Below, piece by piece: positions 17,536 to 28,392 of a DNA stretch of 41,065 nucleotides. Position numbers and translations under genes: made by a program. Position 1 is the stretch's first letter. The number at the start of each line of letters is the position of its first letter. The notes under the pieces are model-generated. The model searched no databases. It saw nothing but the letters and a program-made list of their open reading frames with translations, and was not told where the DNA came from. This DNA comes from an uncultured Chlorobiaceae bacterium (GTDB taxonomy: Bacteria; Bacteroidota; Chlorobiia; Chlorobiales; Chlorobiaceae), in assembly GCA_903908555.1 (NCBI GenBank), contig CAIVSG010000061.1:1-41065 (forward strand), read 5' to 3'.

Positions 17536-18339
17536 ATGACGGATTGTTCTCTGGGAGTTGTGATAACAGGTGGGAGTGCCGGACTTGGATATGCTCTTGC
17601 TTCAGTCTTTCTTGCTGCCGGTGATCGAGTGGTTATTTGCGGTCGCAATCAAGAGCGGCTGGATGGGGCGTTGCGTTCGCTCTGTGAAGAATTTCCAGAG
17701 GGAGTGGCTTATGGTATACGGTGTGATGTCGGTGATCCTCATGCGGTGAAGCTCCTTGCAGGGTTTGCCGCCGATCGGCTCGGGATGGTTGACCGATGGA
17801 TCAATAATGCCGGAACAGCGGGTCAGTTGAAGCGTCCGTTATGGATGCTTCGGCCGGATGATATCCTTGAGACCTGTACGACCAATCTTTCAGGCTCACT
17901 ATTGCTTTGTGCTGAAGCTGTGCGGCTTATGGAGAGTCAGCCACCGTCAACGGAAGCGATCTACCATATCTTTAATATGGGTTTTTCTTCTTCAGGTGCG
18001 TCTTTTTCGCGCTCTGCAGTGCCTCATAAGGCGTCAAAAAGGGGGGTGGCTGAGCTGACACATTTTCTTTCCCGTGAGTTGCGGGCTGCCGGAAAAACCA
18101 GTATAGGAGTACATGAGTTGAGTCCGGGTCTTGTGCTTACCGGGCTGCTTCTGAAGGACGCTTCACCGGAAGCGATGAGGATGTTCAAGGTAATTGCAGA
18201 GCGACCTGAACATGTGGCATGCCGACTCGCGCCGAAAATCCGATCAATTACTGGTTCCAATCGCCATATCAGGTATCAGCCTTTTGTGATGACGCTTTTG
18301 CGGGCGATAAAGGCAATCCCTTGGATTATTGGAAAATAA
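17536..18339 (+). CDS. Short-chain dehydrogenase/reductase resembling NYC1/NOL (chlorophyll b reductase) family
   Basis: GVVITGGSAGLGYALASVFLAAGDRVVICGR, DRWINNAGTAG, HIFNMG, HELSPGLVLTGLLL, MFKVIAERPEHVACRLAPKIRSI align by eye to plant NYC1/NOL motifs. Confidence 0.75.
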   Translation: MTDCSLGVVITGGSAGLGYALASVFLAAGDRVVICGRNQERLDGALRSLCEEFPEGVAYGIRCDVGDPHAVKLLAGFAADRLGMVDRWINNAGTAGQLKRPLWMLRPDDILETCTTNLSGSLLLCAEAVRLMESQPPSTEAIYHIFNMGFSSSGASFSRSAVPHKASKRGVAELTHFLSRELRAAGKTSIGVHELSPGLVLTGLLLKDASPEAMRMFKVIAERPEHVACRLAPKIRSITGSNRHIRYQPFVMTLLRAIKAIPWIIGK

Positions 18340-18352
18340 GAGACTTTTATCG

Positions 18353-19096
18353 TTATTTATCGAGCTCTGCACTCAGCTCTTTCCAGAGACTGCTGTATGC
18401 CTTTGCTGCTGTGGAGTTTGGCAGAACGGCATTGAGCGGTGCACGATAGATACCCATTTTTTCAACTTCAGAATTGTTGGGAATAGTCTGTGAGAGGAAT
18501 CCCGGGACATTGCGGAATTCATTAATGATATCTCGATGCATTTTCTTTCTTTTTTCGACCATGGTGAAAAATGCACGAATTTTTGAGCTGTCAAGATTGT
18601 TGGTCTCAAAAAATTCCTTCAGCTGAACATAGGTGCGTATTGAAAGCGTTGTAGGAATCATGGGTACAAGGATAATATCAGAGGCGGCAAAAACACTCTC
18701 AGAGAGCAGTGTAAGGTTCGGGGGGCAGTCGAAAAAAACATACCGGTAATCTTCGCTCAGCTCTTCAAGGTTTTTCTTGAGCTTTTTTCTCGGCTTTTTC
18801 TCATCGGAAAGTTCAATATCAAGATTTCGATATGAAAAGTCAGATGGAAGCAGGTCAAGGTGTTCAAAGTCCGTTGCCTTGATATTGTTATGGATTTTTT
18901 TGCTGCCTTTGAGGAATTTGTCGCTGTTGAACTTTTTTGAAGCGATAATTCTGAAATAGAAGGAGCTTGCTCCCTGGGGATCAAGATCGCATATCAGCGT
19001 TGGAGGGGAGTGTTGGGCAGAGAGATAAGAGAGGTTGACTGCTGTAGCGGTCTTTCCCACTCCTCCTTTGATGCTGTAGAGTGCTATTGTTTTCAT
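18353..19096 (-). CDS. ParA/MinD-type ATPase
   Basis: Deviant Walker [40 protein letters not shown]. Confidence 0.92.
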   Translation of the reverse strand: MKTIALYSIKGGVGKTATAVNLSYLSAQHSPPTLICDLDPQGASSFYFRIIASKKFNSDKFLKGSKKIHNNIKATDFEHLDLLPSDFSYRNLDIELSDEKKPRKKLKKNLEELSEDYRYVFFDCPPNLTLLSESVFAASDIILVPMIPTTLSIRTYVQLKEFFETNNLDSSKIRAFFTMVEKRKKMHRDIINEFRNVPGFLSQTIPNNSEVEKMGIYRAPLNAVLPNSTAAKAYSSLWKELSAELDK

Positions 19097-19318
19097 TATC
19101 AGGGAAGTGCTTGTTGGAAGATATGGAAACAGCTGAGATTTCTCTTAGACTAATATAGGAAGATATGATCTAAATGACAGGGTTGCCGCCTTCTTCGGTT
19201 ATGAGAAGGTGCTTTTAAATAGAGAGAGTTTTTCCTAAATTGCGGAACTGTATAATTTACTGAGAGTAATATAAAGGTTTGCTCGATGTATTCTCAACAA
19301 CCTGTTTTCAACAACCTG

Positions 19319-20362
19319 ATGAAGCAGCCAGTCTCTTTTCTTCTCTTATTGTTATTTCTCTTTGTCGGCTGTTCCGGAAAATCCACCGAAAAAAGAGGGA
19401 AAGAGGACGCTGTGAAGAGCAAATTAAAGGTAGGTCTGGTTTTTGACGTTGGAGGAAGAGGCGATAAATCATTTAATGATTCAGCCTATAACGGCCTGGA
19501 GCTTGCAAAGCAAAAGCATGGGGTATCTTTTATTTACCTTGAGCCGCAGGGGGAGGGCGCTGATCGTGAAGCAGCGTTGCGCCAGATGGCAACAGACCCT
19601 GATGTTGGCTTGGTTATCGGTGTCGGTATGCTCTTCAGTGAGGATATTACGGCAATTGCCGCCGAATTTCCCGACAAGAAATTTGCCTGCATTGACTACA
19701 TCAGTAAACCAGGAACACAAGTCCCGGGTAATCTTCAGGGAATTGTATTTGAAGATAAAAAAGGTTCATACCTCGCCGGCGCTCTTGCCGGACTCGTTAC
19801 CAAAACAAAAACAGTCGGGTTTATCGGAGGGATGGAATCGAATATCATCAAAAAGTTTGAGACAGGGTTTATTGAGGGTGTTCACGCAGTCAATCCCGGT
19901 GCCAGAGTGATTTCAGGTTATGTAGGCATGACTGGTGCTGCGTTTGCAAATCCTGCTAAAGGCAAGGAGCTTGCGCTTGGTCAGTATGGCAGGGGAGCGG
20001 ACATTATTTATGAGGCGGCGGGGGCTACCGGACTCGGAGTCATTGAAGCGGCCAGGGTCAGCAAAGCTCTTGTCATTTGCACTGATCGTGATCAGCAGTC
20101 AGAAGCTCCGGGATTTGTCTTGTCAAGTATGACCAAGGCGGTTGACAGGGCAGTTTTGAAAACTGTTGAAAATGTGCTGGATGGAAGCTTTAAGGGTGGA
20201 GGTGCCAGGGTATTTGGTCTTGCTGATCGCTATACGGACTATGTTTACAATAATAAAAATGCATCACTGATTGGTACTGAACACCATCAGCAGGTTGAGG
20301 ATATTCGCCAAAAAATAGTTGAAGGAAAAATTGTTGTCAATGAGACCGCCGTTGGACAATAA
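19319..20362 (+). CDS. BMP/PnrA-like basic membrane lipoprotein (substrate-binding)
   Basis: Lipobox LFVGCSGKS, KVGLVFDVGGRGDKSFNDSAYNGLE, YEAAGATGLGVIEAA. ORF opens at 19286. Confidence 0.9.
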   Translation: MKQPVSFLLLLLFLFVGCSGKSTEKRGKEDAVKSKLKVGLVFDVGGRGDKSFNDSAYNGLELAKQKHGVSFIYLEPQGEGADREAALRQMATDPDVGLVIGVGMLFSEDITAIAAEFPDKKFACIDYISKPGTQVPGNLQGIVFEDKKGSYLAGALAGLVTKTKTVGFIGGMESNIIKKFETGFIEGVHAVNPGARVISGYVGMTGAAFANPAKGKELALGQYGRGADIIYEAAGATGLGVIEAARVSKALVICTDRDQQSEAPGFVLSSMTKAVDRAVLKTVENVLDGSFKGGGARVFGLADRYTDYVYNNKNASLIGTEHHQQVEDIRQKIVEGKIVVNETAVGQ

Positions 20363-20436
20363 AGGTTGCATTATCGATCACACATGGATTGCTTTGAACG
20401 GTTTTGCGATGAGCGGAAAATTACAGTGTTTGTTAA

Positions 20437-21453
20437 TTGACTGAAGGTATACTACTGGTGAATAAAAAAATACTCGTAACCGGCGCAACCGGTTTTATTG
20501 GTTCAGCTCTTGTAAAAAAACTGGCGGTTACGTCTAATGAAGTTTCGATTATTGTCCGAAAAAGCTCAGATTTGACCTCTCTTGAGGATGTTCTGGACAA
20601 GGTTAAGCTTGTTTATGGCGACATTACCGACAGGGCCTCTCTTGATTCTGCGCTGCAGGGTATTGATTATGTTTACCACTCTGCCGGCCTTACCTATATG
20701 GGTGATAAAAAAAATGAGCTCCTCTACAGAATCAATGTGGACGGAACTCGCAATGTTTTACAGGCCTCTCTTGCCGCGGGTGTAAAAAGGGTTGTGCATG
20801 TCAGCTCTATCACGGCAGTAGGAATTGCCTTCGATAAAAAACCGCTCAACGAATCCGATGAATGGAATTTTAAGGCTATAGGTCTTGAATATGCAAGGAC
20901 AAAACATATGTCCGAAATCGAAGTTGCTGAAGCTGTAAAAAAGGGACTGGACTGTGTTATCGTCAATCCCGCATTTGTTTTCGGCGCTGGTGATATCAAT
21001 TTCAACGCAGGACGGATTATCAAGGATATCTACAACCGAAAGCTTCCGTTTTATCCTTTAGGAGGTGTCTGTGTTGTCGATGTTGAGAATGTGTCCGACA
21101 CCATCATTACTGCTATGGAGATAGGGAAAACCGGTGAGCGCTACATCATTGGTGGTGAAAATGTTTCCTACAAGCAGCTTGCCGATACGATTTCACGGAT
21201 AACCGGAGCTCCGAAAGTACTCTTTCCCCTTCCGTTCTGGATGGCAAAAATACTACGGGCCATCCTTGACAGGAGCAAGAACAAGAACCGCGTCTCGAAA
21301 CTCTTCAATCTCTCAATGTTCAGGGTTGCCTCAGAGTTTCTCTATTATGATTCAACCAAGGCGACCCGTGAATTGCATATGCGGGTTGAGCCCCATGAAA
21401 AGAGCATTATTAATGCTTTCGAGTGGTATCGTGAACGAAACATGCTTAACTGA
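20437..21453 (+). CDS. NAD-dependent epimerase/dehydratase (extended SDR)
   Basis: KILVTGATGFIGSALVKKL, VYHSAGLTYMGD, HVSSITAVG, YARTKHMSE (YxxxK). TTG start at 20437 or GTG at 20458. Confidence 0.9.
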   Translation: MTEGILLVNKKILVTGATGFIGSALVKKLAVTSNEVSIIVRKSSDLTSLEDVLDKVKLVYGDITDRASLDSALQGIDYVYHSAGLTYMGDKKNELLYRINVDGTRNVLQASLAAGVKRVVHVSSITAVGIAFDKKPLNESDEWNFKAIGLEYARTKHMSEIEVAEAVKKGLDCVIVNPAFVFGAGDINFNAGRIIKDIYNRKLPFYPLGGVCVVDVENVSDTIITAMEIGKTGERYIIGGENVSYKQLADTISRITGAPKVLFPLPFWMAKILRAILDRSKNKNRVSKLFNLSMFRVASEFLYYDSTKATRELHMRVEPHEKSIINAFEWYRERNMLN

Positions 21454-21465
21454 CGACGCGGCGGT

Positions 21466-22272
21466 TCAGACGTTTTTTGAGGCAAGGGGTTTCCGGCAGA
21501 AGATCAGCATTCGTGGTGAATCATTTTCCGCAAAAGTGTCGCCTTGATAGTTGCCGGCGATGTTTATGACAGAAAATCCCGCTTCCTGCAACAGTGCATA
21601 TATTTCTTCTTTCGGGTAGAGCCTTACCGATTCACTGAATCTGAGCTTTTCGCCGGTCTGGGGAGTAATGGTGATGGTTTTGGTAATCCTGTCCTCATTA
21701 AATGCCCTCTCTTCAAGGATCGTAAGTTTCGGGGATGTTCGCCGGGTCTCCGACACCAGGGTTCTCTTCAGATGGACGGGATTGATAAGGTCGAGTACGT
21801 ACCATCCACCCTGTTTCAGTGCACTGTAAACCTTACCGAGCACCACACTATCTTCATCTTTTACATCAAAATAGCCGAAACTGGTAAAGAGCTGTACGAC
21901 AAGATCAAAGCGATCAAGGTCGGGGATGCAGCGCATGTCGCAGCAGGTAAGTTCGAGTTGAAGCTTGCAGTGTAATGCTTCTTTGCGGGCCTCTTCAAGC
22001 AGAAAGGGTGAAAGGTCGTTTCCTGTAACCCTGTAACCGAGCCGGGCAAGTTCGTGGGCATGCCTTCCTGCTCCACAGGCTATATCGAGTATTGCGATTG
22101 TTGCTGGATCTTTACGGTCAAGCCCTGATAGGGAGAGAATTGTGCGAATGCAGCGTGCGGCTTCATCCTGATCGCGGTGGCTGTATACTTCAAGATAGAG
22201 AGGGTGGTTAAACCACGATTCAAACCATTGAAGCGACTGGGTGGCTCCTGAACTATCGGGACTCTCTGACAT
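21466..22272 (-). CDS. SAM-dependent class I methyltransferase
   Basis: ILDIACGAGRHAHELARLGYRVTGNDLSPFLLEEAR, FDLVVQLFTSFGYF. ORF opens at 22326; MSESPDS at 22272 is the likely start. Confidence 0.87.
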   Translation of the reverse strand: MSESPDSSGATQSLQWFESWFNHPLYLEVYSHRDQDEAARCIRTILSLSGLDRKDPATIAILDIACGAGRHAHELARLGYRVTGNDLSPFLLEEARKEALHCKLQLELTCCDMRCIPDLDRFDLVVQLFTSFGYFDVKDEDSVVLGKVYSALKQGGWYVLDLINPVHLKRTLVSETRRTSPKLTILEERAFNEDRITKTITITPQTGEKLRFSESVRLYPKEEIYALLQEAGFSVINIAGNYQGDTFAENDSPRMLIFCRKPLASKNV

Positions 22273-22353
22273 GCTCTTTTGAAAAAAAGGGGTGATAGAG
22301 GCGGGGGAATTCAGGGCATTATACAATGCCCTGATGAAGCATCCGTGGGGTAC

Positions 22354-22548
22354 TTATTTCGCGTAATCAGAAATTGCTTTTGCAAGAATAACCTGATCAT
22401 TTTCGCCGTTTGGAATGCGTACGTTTTTCTCGATGAATTTCCATGCATTGGTTTTCTCTGATTTAACAGAAAAAATCACTTTTGCACATTTGAAATCACT
22501 GGAACCTGATTTTTTGCCTTTATCTGCAAACGATTGTTTCTTTGCCAT
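22354..22548 (-). CDS. Small basic conserved-looking protein of unknown function (possibly DUF4295-like)
   Basis: MAKKQSFADKGKKSGSSDFKCAKVIFSVKSEKTNAWKFIEKNVRIP...; 64 aa between two genes on the same strand. Confidence 0.6.
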   Translation of the reverse strand: MAKKQSFADKGKKSGSSDFKCAKVIFSVKSEKTNAWKFIEKNVRIPNGENDQVILAKAISDYAK

Positions 22549-22663
22549 GACTCGTGAAGTAGTTCTTTTGGTTAAGTCGCTGTACTATTGTTTTTACTCA
22601 AAATCAACATGAAAGTAATAAAAATATATCCGATAAGCAAGTGATCTCATCATGGAATTACTT

Positions 22664-23992
22664 CTATAGAGAGGCTGATTCATGAAGCTTTCCCTTATGG
22701 AAGATTCCTCTTGCCCTTCCTTTCAGAGATCGGTGGAGAAAGGGGGTGTTTGATGATTTGGATTTCAGTGACTCCGGGGTGACAATCCATTGGGCATCAG
22801 GATCAATGATCGAGAAATTAGCCAGCTCTCCCTTTTTGAAAAGTATCGGCTTGAGGTTAAGGATTTTTCGTGGATTGACCGAGAGCAGTTCAATGGCCCG
22901 GGAGAGGGTAATCACTTTTTTATCCACCAGTTCGGTTATGGTAAGGGCAAGTGAGGTTTCAAGCCCGATAATGCCGAACGAAACCTGATCCAGAGGGCAC
23001 TCTTTTTCGTGAGAGGCGTGAGGCGCATGGTCTGTCGCTATGGCATCAATGGTACCGTCCCGAAGTGCCTCAAGGAGAGCATTGCGGTTTTCAATGGAGG
23101 TGAGTGGCGGCTTCATGATATAATTGCCCTTCTGGTCGGCATTGAACAGATCTTCATCACTGAGTGTGAAGTGGTGCGGGGTTACCTCGCAGGTAACCTG
23201 AAGTCCATCAAGTTTGGCTTTACGGACAAGGTCAAGTGCTGCTTTTGTGCTGATATGGGCAACATGGTATCGTGGTCTTTTGAGAGGGTCATGCAGCTTG
23301 TGCTCTTCGAGGTAGTGCATTAGCAGCAGATCCCGGCTGAGCGTAATGGCTTCGGAGACATCGGGAATGCCTTTCAGACCGAGTTTGGTGGAAAAGAGCC
23401 CTTCATTCATGACGGCTTTTTCAGTCAGCGAATTTTCTTCGCAGTGCTGAATGATGAGAATATCAAAGTTTGATGCGTACTCAAAGGCTAAGCGCATGAT
23501 CTTGCTGTTCTGAATGGCTGAGCCGTCATCCGACACGGCGGTCACTCCGTAAGAACTGAACTTTCCAAACGGGGCAAGGTGTTCGCCTTTGCTTCCTTCC
23601 GTCATTGCTCCTATAACTTCGAGATCTACAGGAAGTGTGGCGGAGTGATGGCGGATATAGGCTACGCCGAGGGGGCTGTCGATGACTGGTTTGGTATTGG
23701 GCATAAGGGCAACACCGGTGAACCCGCCTGCTGCGGCTGCATTTGAACCGCTTTCAAGAGTTTCCTTGTACTCCTGACCGGGTTCCCTGAAATGGCAGTG
23801 CATATCGAAGAGCCCGGGAGCGAGTATCTGGCCTTTCAGATCAATAATCCGGTCGTCCGGCGAGGCCGCTATAGCCTCATTGCCGTAGACGACCGTTTCG
23901 ATAATCCCTTCATCATCCACTTTTATGGAACCGGTAGTATCGAGATTTTCAAGAGGATTAAGAAGACGGCCACTGTGAAATATAAAGCTCAT
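22664..23992 (-). CDS. pyrC: Dihydroorotase
   Basis: APGLFDMHCHFREPGQEYKETLESGSNAAAAGGFTGVALMPNTKP, TCEVTPHHFTLSDED, IATDHAPHASHEKE. Confidence 0.95.
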   Translation of the reverse strand: MSFIFHSGRLLNPLENLDTTGSIKVDDEGIIETVVYGNEAIAASPDDRIIDLKGQILAPGLFDMHCHFREPGQEYKETLESGSNAAAAGGFTGVALMPNTKPVIDSPLGVAYIRHHSATLPVDLEVIGAMTEGSKGEHLAPFGKFSSYGVTAVSDDGSAIQNSKIMRLAFEYASNFDILIIQHCEENSLTEKAVMNEGLFSTKLGLKGIPDVSEAITLSRDLLLMHYLEEHKLHDPLKRPRYHVAHISTKAALDLVRKAKLDGLQVTCEVTPHHFTLSDEDLFNADQKGNYIMKPPLTSIENRNALLEALRDGTIDAIATDHAPHASHEKECPLDQVSFGIIGLETSLALTITELVDKKVITLSRAIELLSVNPRKILNLKPILFKKGELANFSIIDPDAQWIVTPESLKSKSSNTPFLHRSLKGRARGIFHKGKLHESASL

Positions 23993-24182
23993 GGTGCTGA
24001 AATAATTATAACGTTAGATAACCCGTACATAAAGGGTTACAAGCTCCAAGCGGGTATTCCTCTGAAATATAGGGTCACCGCAGCGTAATCCTTAAAGATA
24101 AAACAAATAATGAAGAAGCATCCAGCCCAACTCCCTCTTTTGTCATCCCGACAAAGCAAGGAACCATCTTCCCCCAAAAAAT

Positions 24183-24238
24183 TGCCAACTGCCAACTGCC
24201 AACTCTCTTCCCTAACTCAGCACTCGTCCCTCAGCACT
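24183..24238. repeat. Heptamer repeat element (ACTGCCA units plus CTAACTCAGCAC module)
   Basis: attgccaactgccaactgccaactctcttccctaactcagcactcgtccctcagcac read directly. Confidence 0.85.
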
Positions 24239-24376
24239 TTTTTAAAAATGCCGCCAGGCGCAATAGTTCAGCGATCAAGAGGGGTTTCCATGTTGTATTT
24301 TCTTATTTTAGTGCAACCACGGTCTAAGTAATTTAGTCATCTATTCAATATTGTTTGAGGGGAATCCAGAGGTGTG

Positions 24377-25009
24377 ATGAGTGAGGGCAAGAGTAAACCC
24401 AAGTCGAGTGCCATGGTGCGGGATGCTGGCGTTGCTGATACAAAAGCTGCCCTCAGGCAGAGGATGCTTGCTTTAAGGCGTTCGATTCCGGAAAGTCAGC
24501 GCTTTGAAATGAGCATGGCTATTGCCGGGCATGTTTGCGGGTTGCCTGAAATTCTTGATGCTCGCCTTATTCATCTCTACCTTGCCATGCACTTTTCTGC
24601 CGAAGTGGATACCGCCTCAATTCTTGATCGTTTATCAGCCATGGGTAAAGAGCTGGCGGTTCCTGTTGTCGGGGATGGCACTCTCGTTTCGGCAGCTTTT
24701 CAAAAAGGTGATCCTGTTTTGCCTGCACAATTTGGCCAGCCAGAACCTGTGGTTGTATCGGTTGTCGATGAATCACTGATTGATGTTGTGCTGATACCTC
24801 TTCTTGCGTTTGATTCAAAAGGATATCGTCTAGGATATGGCAAAGGCTTGTATGACTCGTTTTTGCATCGTCTTTCAGTGAGAGGGAGGAAGGTTCGGCG
24901 TATCGGTCTTGGATTCAGCCGGCAGATGGTTGAAAGTGTACCTGTCGACCCATGGGATGAAAGCCTTGACGCAGTTGTTTATGAACACGGAATCATTCGG
25001 TTTACCTGA
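24377..25009 (+). CDS. 5-formyltetrahydrofolate cyclo-ligase
   Basis: LRQRMLALRRSIPESQR, VLIPLLAFDSKGYRLGYGKGLYDSFL. Confidence 0.93.
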   Translation: MSEGKSKPKSSAMVRDAGVADTKAALRQRMLALRRSIPESQRFEMSMAIAGHVCGLPEILDARLIHLYLAMHFSAEVDTASILDRLSAMGKELAVPVVGDGTLVSAAFQKGDPVLPAQFGQPEPVVVSVVDESLIDVVLIPLLAFDSKGYRLGYGKGLYDSFLHRLSVRGRKVRRIGLGFSRQMVESVPVDPWDESLDAVVYEHGIIRFT

Positions 25010-25026
25010 ATATTTGTACTTGCTAA

Positions 25027-27183
25027 ATGCTCACATTGCTAGAAAAAAACCAAAATGTACCGGCACCGGCACCGGAGTTACATTTTTTAAATGCCTCCTT
25101 GTATGTCAACAGGGAGTTGAGCTGGATTGATTTCAACCAGAGGGTATTGGAGGAAGCGCTAAGCCCTGATTCACACCCGCTTCTGGAACGGGTGAAATTT
25201 ATCTCGATTTTCAGCTCAAACCTCGATGAATACTTTATGATCAGGGTTGCGGGTATTGAGGATCAGTATGAGGCCGGCATTCAGGATCGTACAATCGACG
25301 GCTATACTCCGGTCGAACAGCTCGAAAAGATCCGCACGATGGTTTTAGAGCAGCTCACCGAGCGTAATGCGTGTTTTTATCACGACCTTTTGCCTGCCTT
25401 GAAAAAGGAGGGCATAGAGTTGCTTAAGGTAGCTGAACTTTCAGCAACCAGGCAGCGGGCGCTGAGTCATTTTTTCCGCAAGGAGATTTATCCGGTACTT
25501 ACTCCGCTTGCATTCGATACTGGCCATCCTTTTCCCTTCATGTCGAACCTGTCGCTGAACCTCGCCATTGAACTGGAAGATGAGGAACACGGCTCGCTCA
25601 AGTTTGCCCGTGTGAAGGTTCCGAGCATTCTTCCGCGGCTTCTTAGACTTAATAATATAAAGGGTTTCAATGATGATGACGGTATCATCCGCTTTATCTG
25701 GCTTGAAGACCTCATTGAAAACAATCTCTCGCACCTATTCCCGAAGATGAAGATTACCAGGTCGCATCTCTTCAGGTTGATTCGTGATGCTGATATTGAG
25801 ATTGAAGAAGATGAAGCAGGCGATCTCTTAAAGACCATAGAGCAGGGGCTCCGGTCACGCCGTTATGGCAAAGTTGTGCGCCTTGACATTACGCCGGCAA
25901 TGCCTCATTCGGTGAGAAAGCTCCTTATGAAAAATCTTGAAGTTGCCAAAAGAAACGTTTATGAAATAGATGGTGCGCTTGGGCTCAGCTGTCTTATTGA
26001 CCTTTTGAAAGTAGAACGGCCAAAACTGAAGGATGAGCCGTTTGTGCCGAAAAACCCGATTGAAGAGCAGTTCGGCGGTGATATTTTCGCCGCTATAAGG
26101 GCTAAAGATCAGCTGCTCTACCATCCCTACGACTCTTTTCAGCCTGTTGTTGATTTTATCAATCAGGCTGCGGCAGATCCTGATGTACTTTCAATAAAGC
26201 AGACGCTCTACCGGGTCGGCAGCAATTCGCCGATTGTACAGGCTTTGATGAATGCAGCTGAAGATGGCAAACAGGTTGCGGTTCTTGTGGAACTCAAGGC
26301 CCGGTTTGACGAAGAGAACAATATTGTCTGGGCTCGGGCTCTTGAGGATGTAGGAGTGCATGTGGCTTATGGCCTTCCAGGGCTCAAAACTCATGCAAAA
26401 TTGACTCTGGTCGTTCGTCGTGAACAAAACAAACTGAAGCGCTATCTGCATCTTGGTACCGGTAATTACAACCCGGCGACAGGTAAAATCTATACTGACT
26501 ATAGTCTGTTCACGCTCAATGAAGGGCTTGCGAACGAAGTCGCTGAACTCTTCAATGCGTTGACCGGGTATTCAAAACATACCGGATATAAAAAACTGCT
26601 TGTTTCGCCTATCAACACCCGCAAGCGTCTTATCGAGATGATTGATCGCGAAGTTGAGTTGTGCAAAAAGGAAGGGAAGGGGAGAATAGTCATGAAAATG
26701 AATGCCCTCGTGGATGCCAGGACCATCCGGGCACTCTACAGGGCCTCCTGTGAAGGTGTCGCCATTGACCTTATAGTTCGTGGCATTTGCTGCCTTAAGC
26801 CGGGCATTGCCGGGATAAGCGATAATATCCGGGTTATCAGCATCATTGGCCGTTTTCTTGAACATAGCCGGGCATATTACTTTCATAACGGCGGCAAAGA
26901 GGAGCTCTATCTCGGCAGTGCCGATATTATGCCAAGAAACCTCGATGACCGGATAGAAACCCTTTTTCCTGTTTTTGACAAAGCCCTCATCCAGCGAGTC
27001 AAGGGCGATCTTCAACTTTTGTTGACTGACAATGTCAAGGCATGGGAGATGACCCCTGATGGTTTATATGCAAAGATTTGTAATGACGAACCTAAAGTTA
27101 ACAGTCAGGCTCTTTTTTTAAGCCATTCGCCCCTGATATCATCTGATCGCATCCCTGGTAACCCGGTCCGTGTTTTAAAATAA
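25027..27183 (+). CDS. ppk1: Polyphosphate kinase 1
   Basis: [84 protein letters not shown]. Confidence 0.96.
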   Translation: MLTLLEKNQNVPAPAPELHFLNASLYVNRELSWIDFNQRVLEEALSPDSHPLLERVKFISIFSSNLDEYFMIRVAGIEDQYEAGIQDRTIDGYTPVEQLEKIRTMVLEQLTERNACFYHDLLPALKKEGIELLKVAELSATRQRALSHFFRKEIYPVLTPLAFDTGHPFPFMSNLSLNLAIELEDEEHGSLKFARVKVPSILPRLLRLNNIKGFNDDDGIIRFIWLEDLIENNLSHLFPKMKITRSHLFRLIRDADIEIEEDEAGDLLKTIEQGLRSRRYGKVVRLDITPAMPHSVRKLLMKNLEVAKRNVYEIDGALGLSCLIDLLKVERPKLKDEPFVPKNPIEEQFGGDIFAAIRAKDQLLYHPYDSFQPVVDFINQAAADPDVLSIKQTLYRVGSNSPIVQALMNAAEDGKQVAVLVELKARFDEENNIVWARALEDVGVHVAYGLPGLKTHAKLTLVVRREQNKLKRYLHLGTGNYNPATGKIYTDYSLFTLNEGLANEVAELFNALTGYSKHTGYKKLLVSPINTRKRLIEMIDREVELCKKEGKGRIVMKMNALVDARTIRALYRASCEGVAIDLIVRGICCLKPGIAGISDNIRVISIIGRFLEHSRAYYFHNGGKEELYLGSADIMPRNLDDRIETLFPVFDKALIQRVKGDLQLLLTDNVKAWEMTPDGLYAKICNDEPKVNSQALFLSHSPLISSDRIPGNPVRVLK

Positions 27184-27222
27184 CCGCACTACGTCCTCGC
27201 CAACAGTTTCCATGTGTTTTCC

Positions 27223-27252
27223 CCGGCTATTGCCAATAAAACCAATAGCCGG
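27223..27252. terminator. Hairpin CCGGCTATTG-(10 nt)-CAATAGCCGG downstream of ppk1
   Basis: 10-bp perfect stem 40 nt after the ppk1 stop; no clear T-tract. Confidence 0.45.
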
Positions 27253-27451
27253 TAACCAATCCCCCATGTAACCGGAGCCCTTTTCCCGCTGCCACCGCTT
27301 AGAAAATTTGCAATCATTTAACCTGTTCTCCTTTAAAAACCATCAGGACATTTAGTAAACTCAACAAACCACCATGTGGCCTGATTGATCTCAAACCATT
27401 TTTACCGGTTATCATCCAAATTTCTCGAAATTATAAAAAACTGAACCGGCC

Positions 27452-27817
27452 ATGAACAATGTTAAACCCTTCAAGATTGTTATTGAGTGGAGCGGCACGG
27501 AAGACTTTTACTTCAGCTGCGATTACAAACATCCTGATCTTGCCACACCTCCCCAAAAAAGTCAGATAAATGCTATCCGATCGCTACCCTTCATGACGCA
27601 GGCTATGGGCAATGTGTTTAGAAAACTTAGAAAAGAACATATTTCGTTTCCCTTTTTTCTTGTAACCCTGGCTTTCAACCACCGCGACCTGCTTCACGAG
27701 ATTGACCAGTTGCTTTTGCTTCTTCACCATCATCTCGAAAAAGAAAAAGACTCAGGTACTTTTTCCTGTTTTATAACCTCCTCTCAAACAGCCTCATTGT
27801 CACCGAGTCATGAATAA
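27452..27817 (+). CDS. Hypothetical protein
   Basis: ORF of 121 aa with ATG start in an otherwise empty gap; no family recognised. Confidence 0.45.
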   Translation: MNNVKPFKIVIEWSGTEDFYFSCDYKHPDLATPPQKSQINAIRSLPFMTQAMGNVFRKLRKEHISFPFFLVTLAFNHRDLLHEIDQLLLLLHHHLEKEKDSGTFSCFITSSQTASLSPSHE

Positions 27818-27883
27818 GCGAACCTTATTTTCTCCACTGAGGCAAGTGCGATAAAGACATGAACTTAAATAAATGCCAACCCT

Positions 27884-28339
27884 ATGTATATAATATATTT
27901 AGCTGGGCCGTTATTTACAGTTGCGGAAAGAGAATTCAATAGTCGATTGGCGGAGTCTATCAGAAAAAAACGAAATGACTTAATTGTTCTTTTACCACAA
28001 GAAGCAGCGTTAAAGTTTGAAAATTATAAAAATAAAAATCAAGAAATCTTCCGTGACTGTATTGATTCAATAAATAAGGCAGATATCATAGTGGCTCTGT
28101 TAGAAGGTGCAGATGCCGACTCCGGGACAAGTGTTGAACTTGGCTATGCGTACAGCAAAGGAAAAGCAATATTGGGGATCAGAACTGACTTTCGTATTTC
28201 TGAAGAGAAGGGATTAAATTTGATGCTCCCATTCTCGTGTACAGAATTATATCTTGATACTTCAGCAACCATCGACACAATTGCAGATAAAATTATTGGT
28301 TTTACTGATAGGCATACTATTGGTCTGAGCCCCGATTGA
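27884..28339 (+). CDS. Nucleoside 2-deoxyribosyltransferase family protein
   Basis: IIYLAGPLFTVAEREFNSRL, CIDSINKADIIVALLEGADADSGTSVELGYAYSKGKAILGIRTDFR. Confidence 0.9.
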   Translation: MYIIYLAGPLFTVAEREFNSRLAESIRKKRNDLIVLLPQEAALKFENYKNKNQEIFRDCIDSINKADIIVALLEGADADSGTSVELGYAYSKGKAILGIRTDFRISEEKGLNLMLPFSCTELYLDTSATIDTIADKIIGFTDRHTIGLSPD

Positions 28340-28392
28340 TTTACCGAAGCGTATCCAACATGTTTACGCTTTGTTTTTTCGCATTGGTCATC

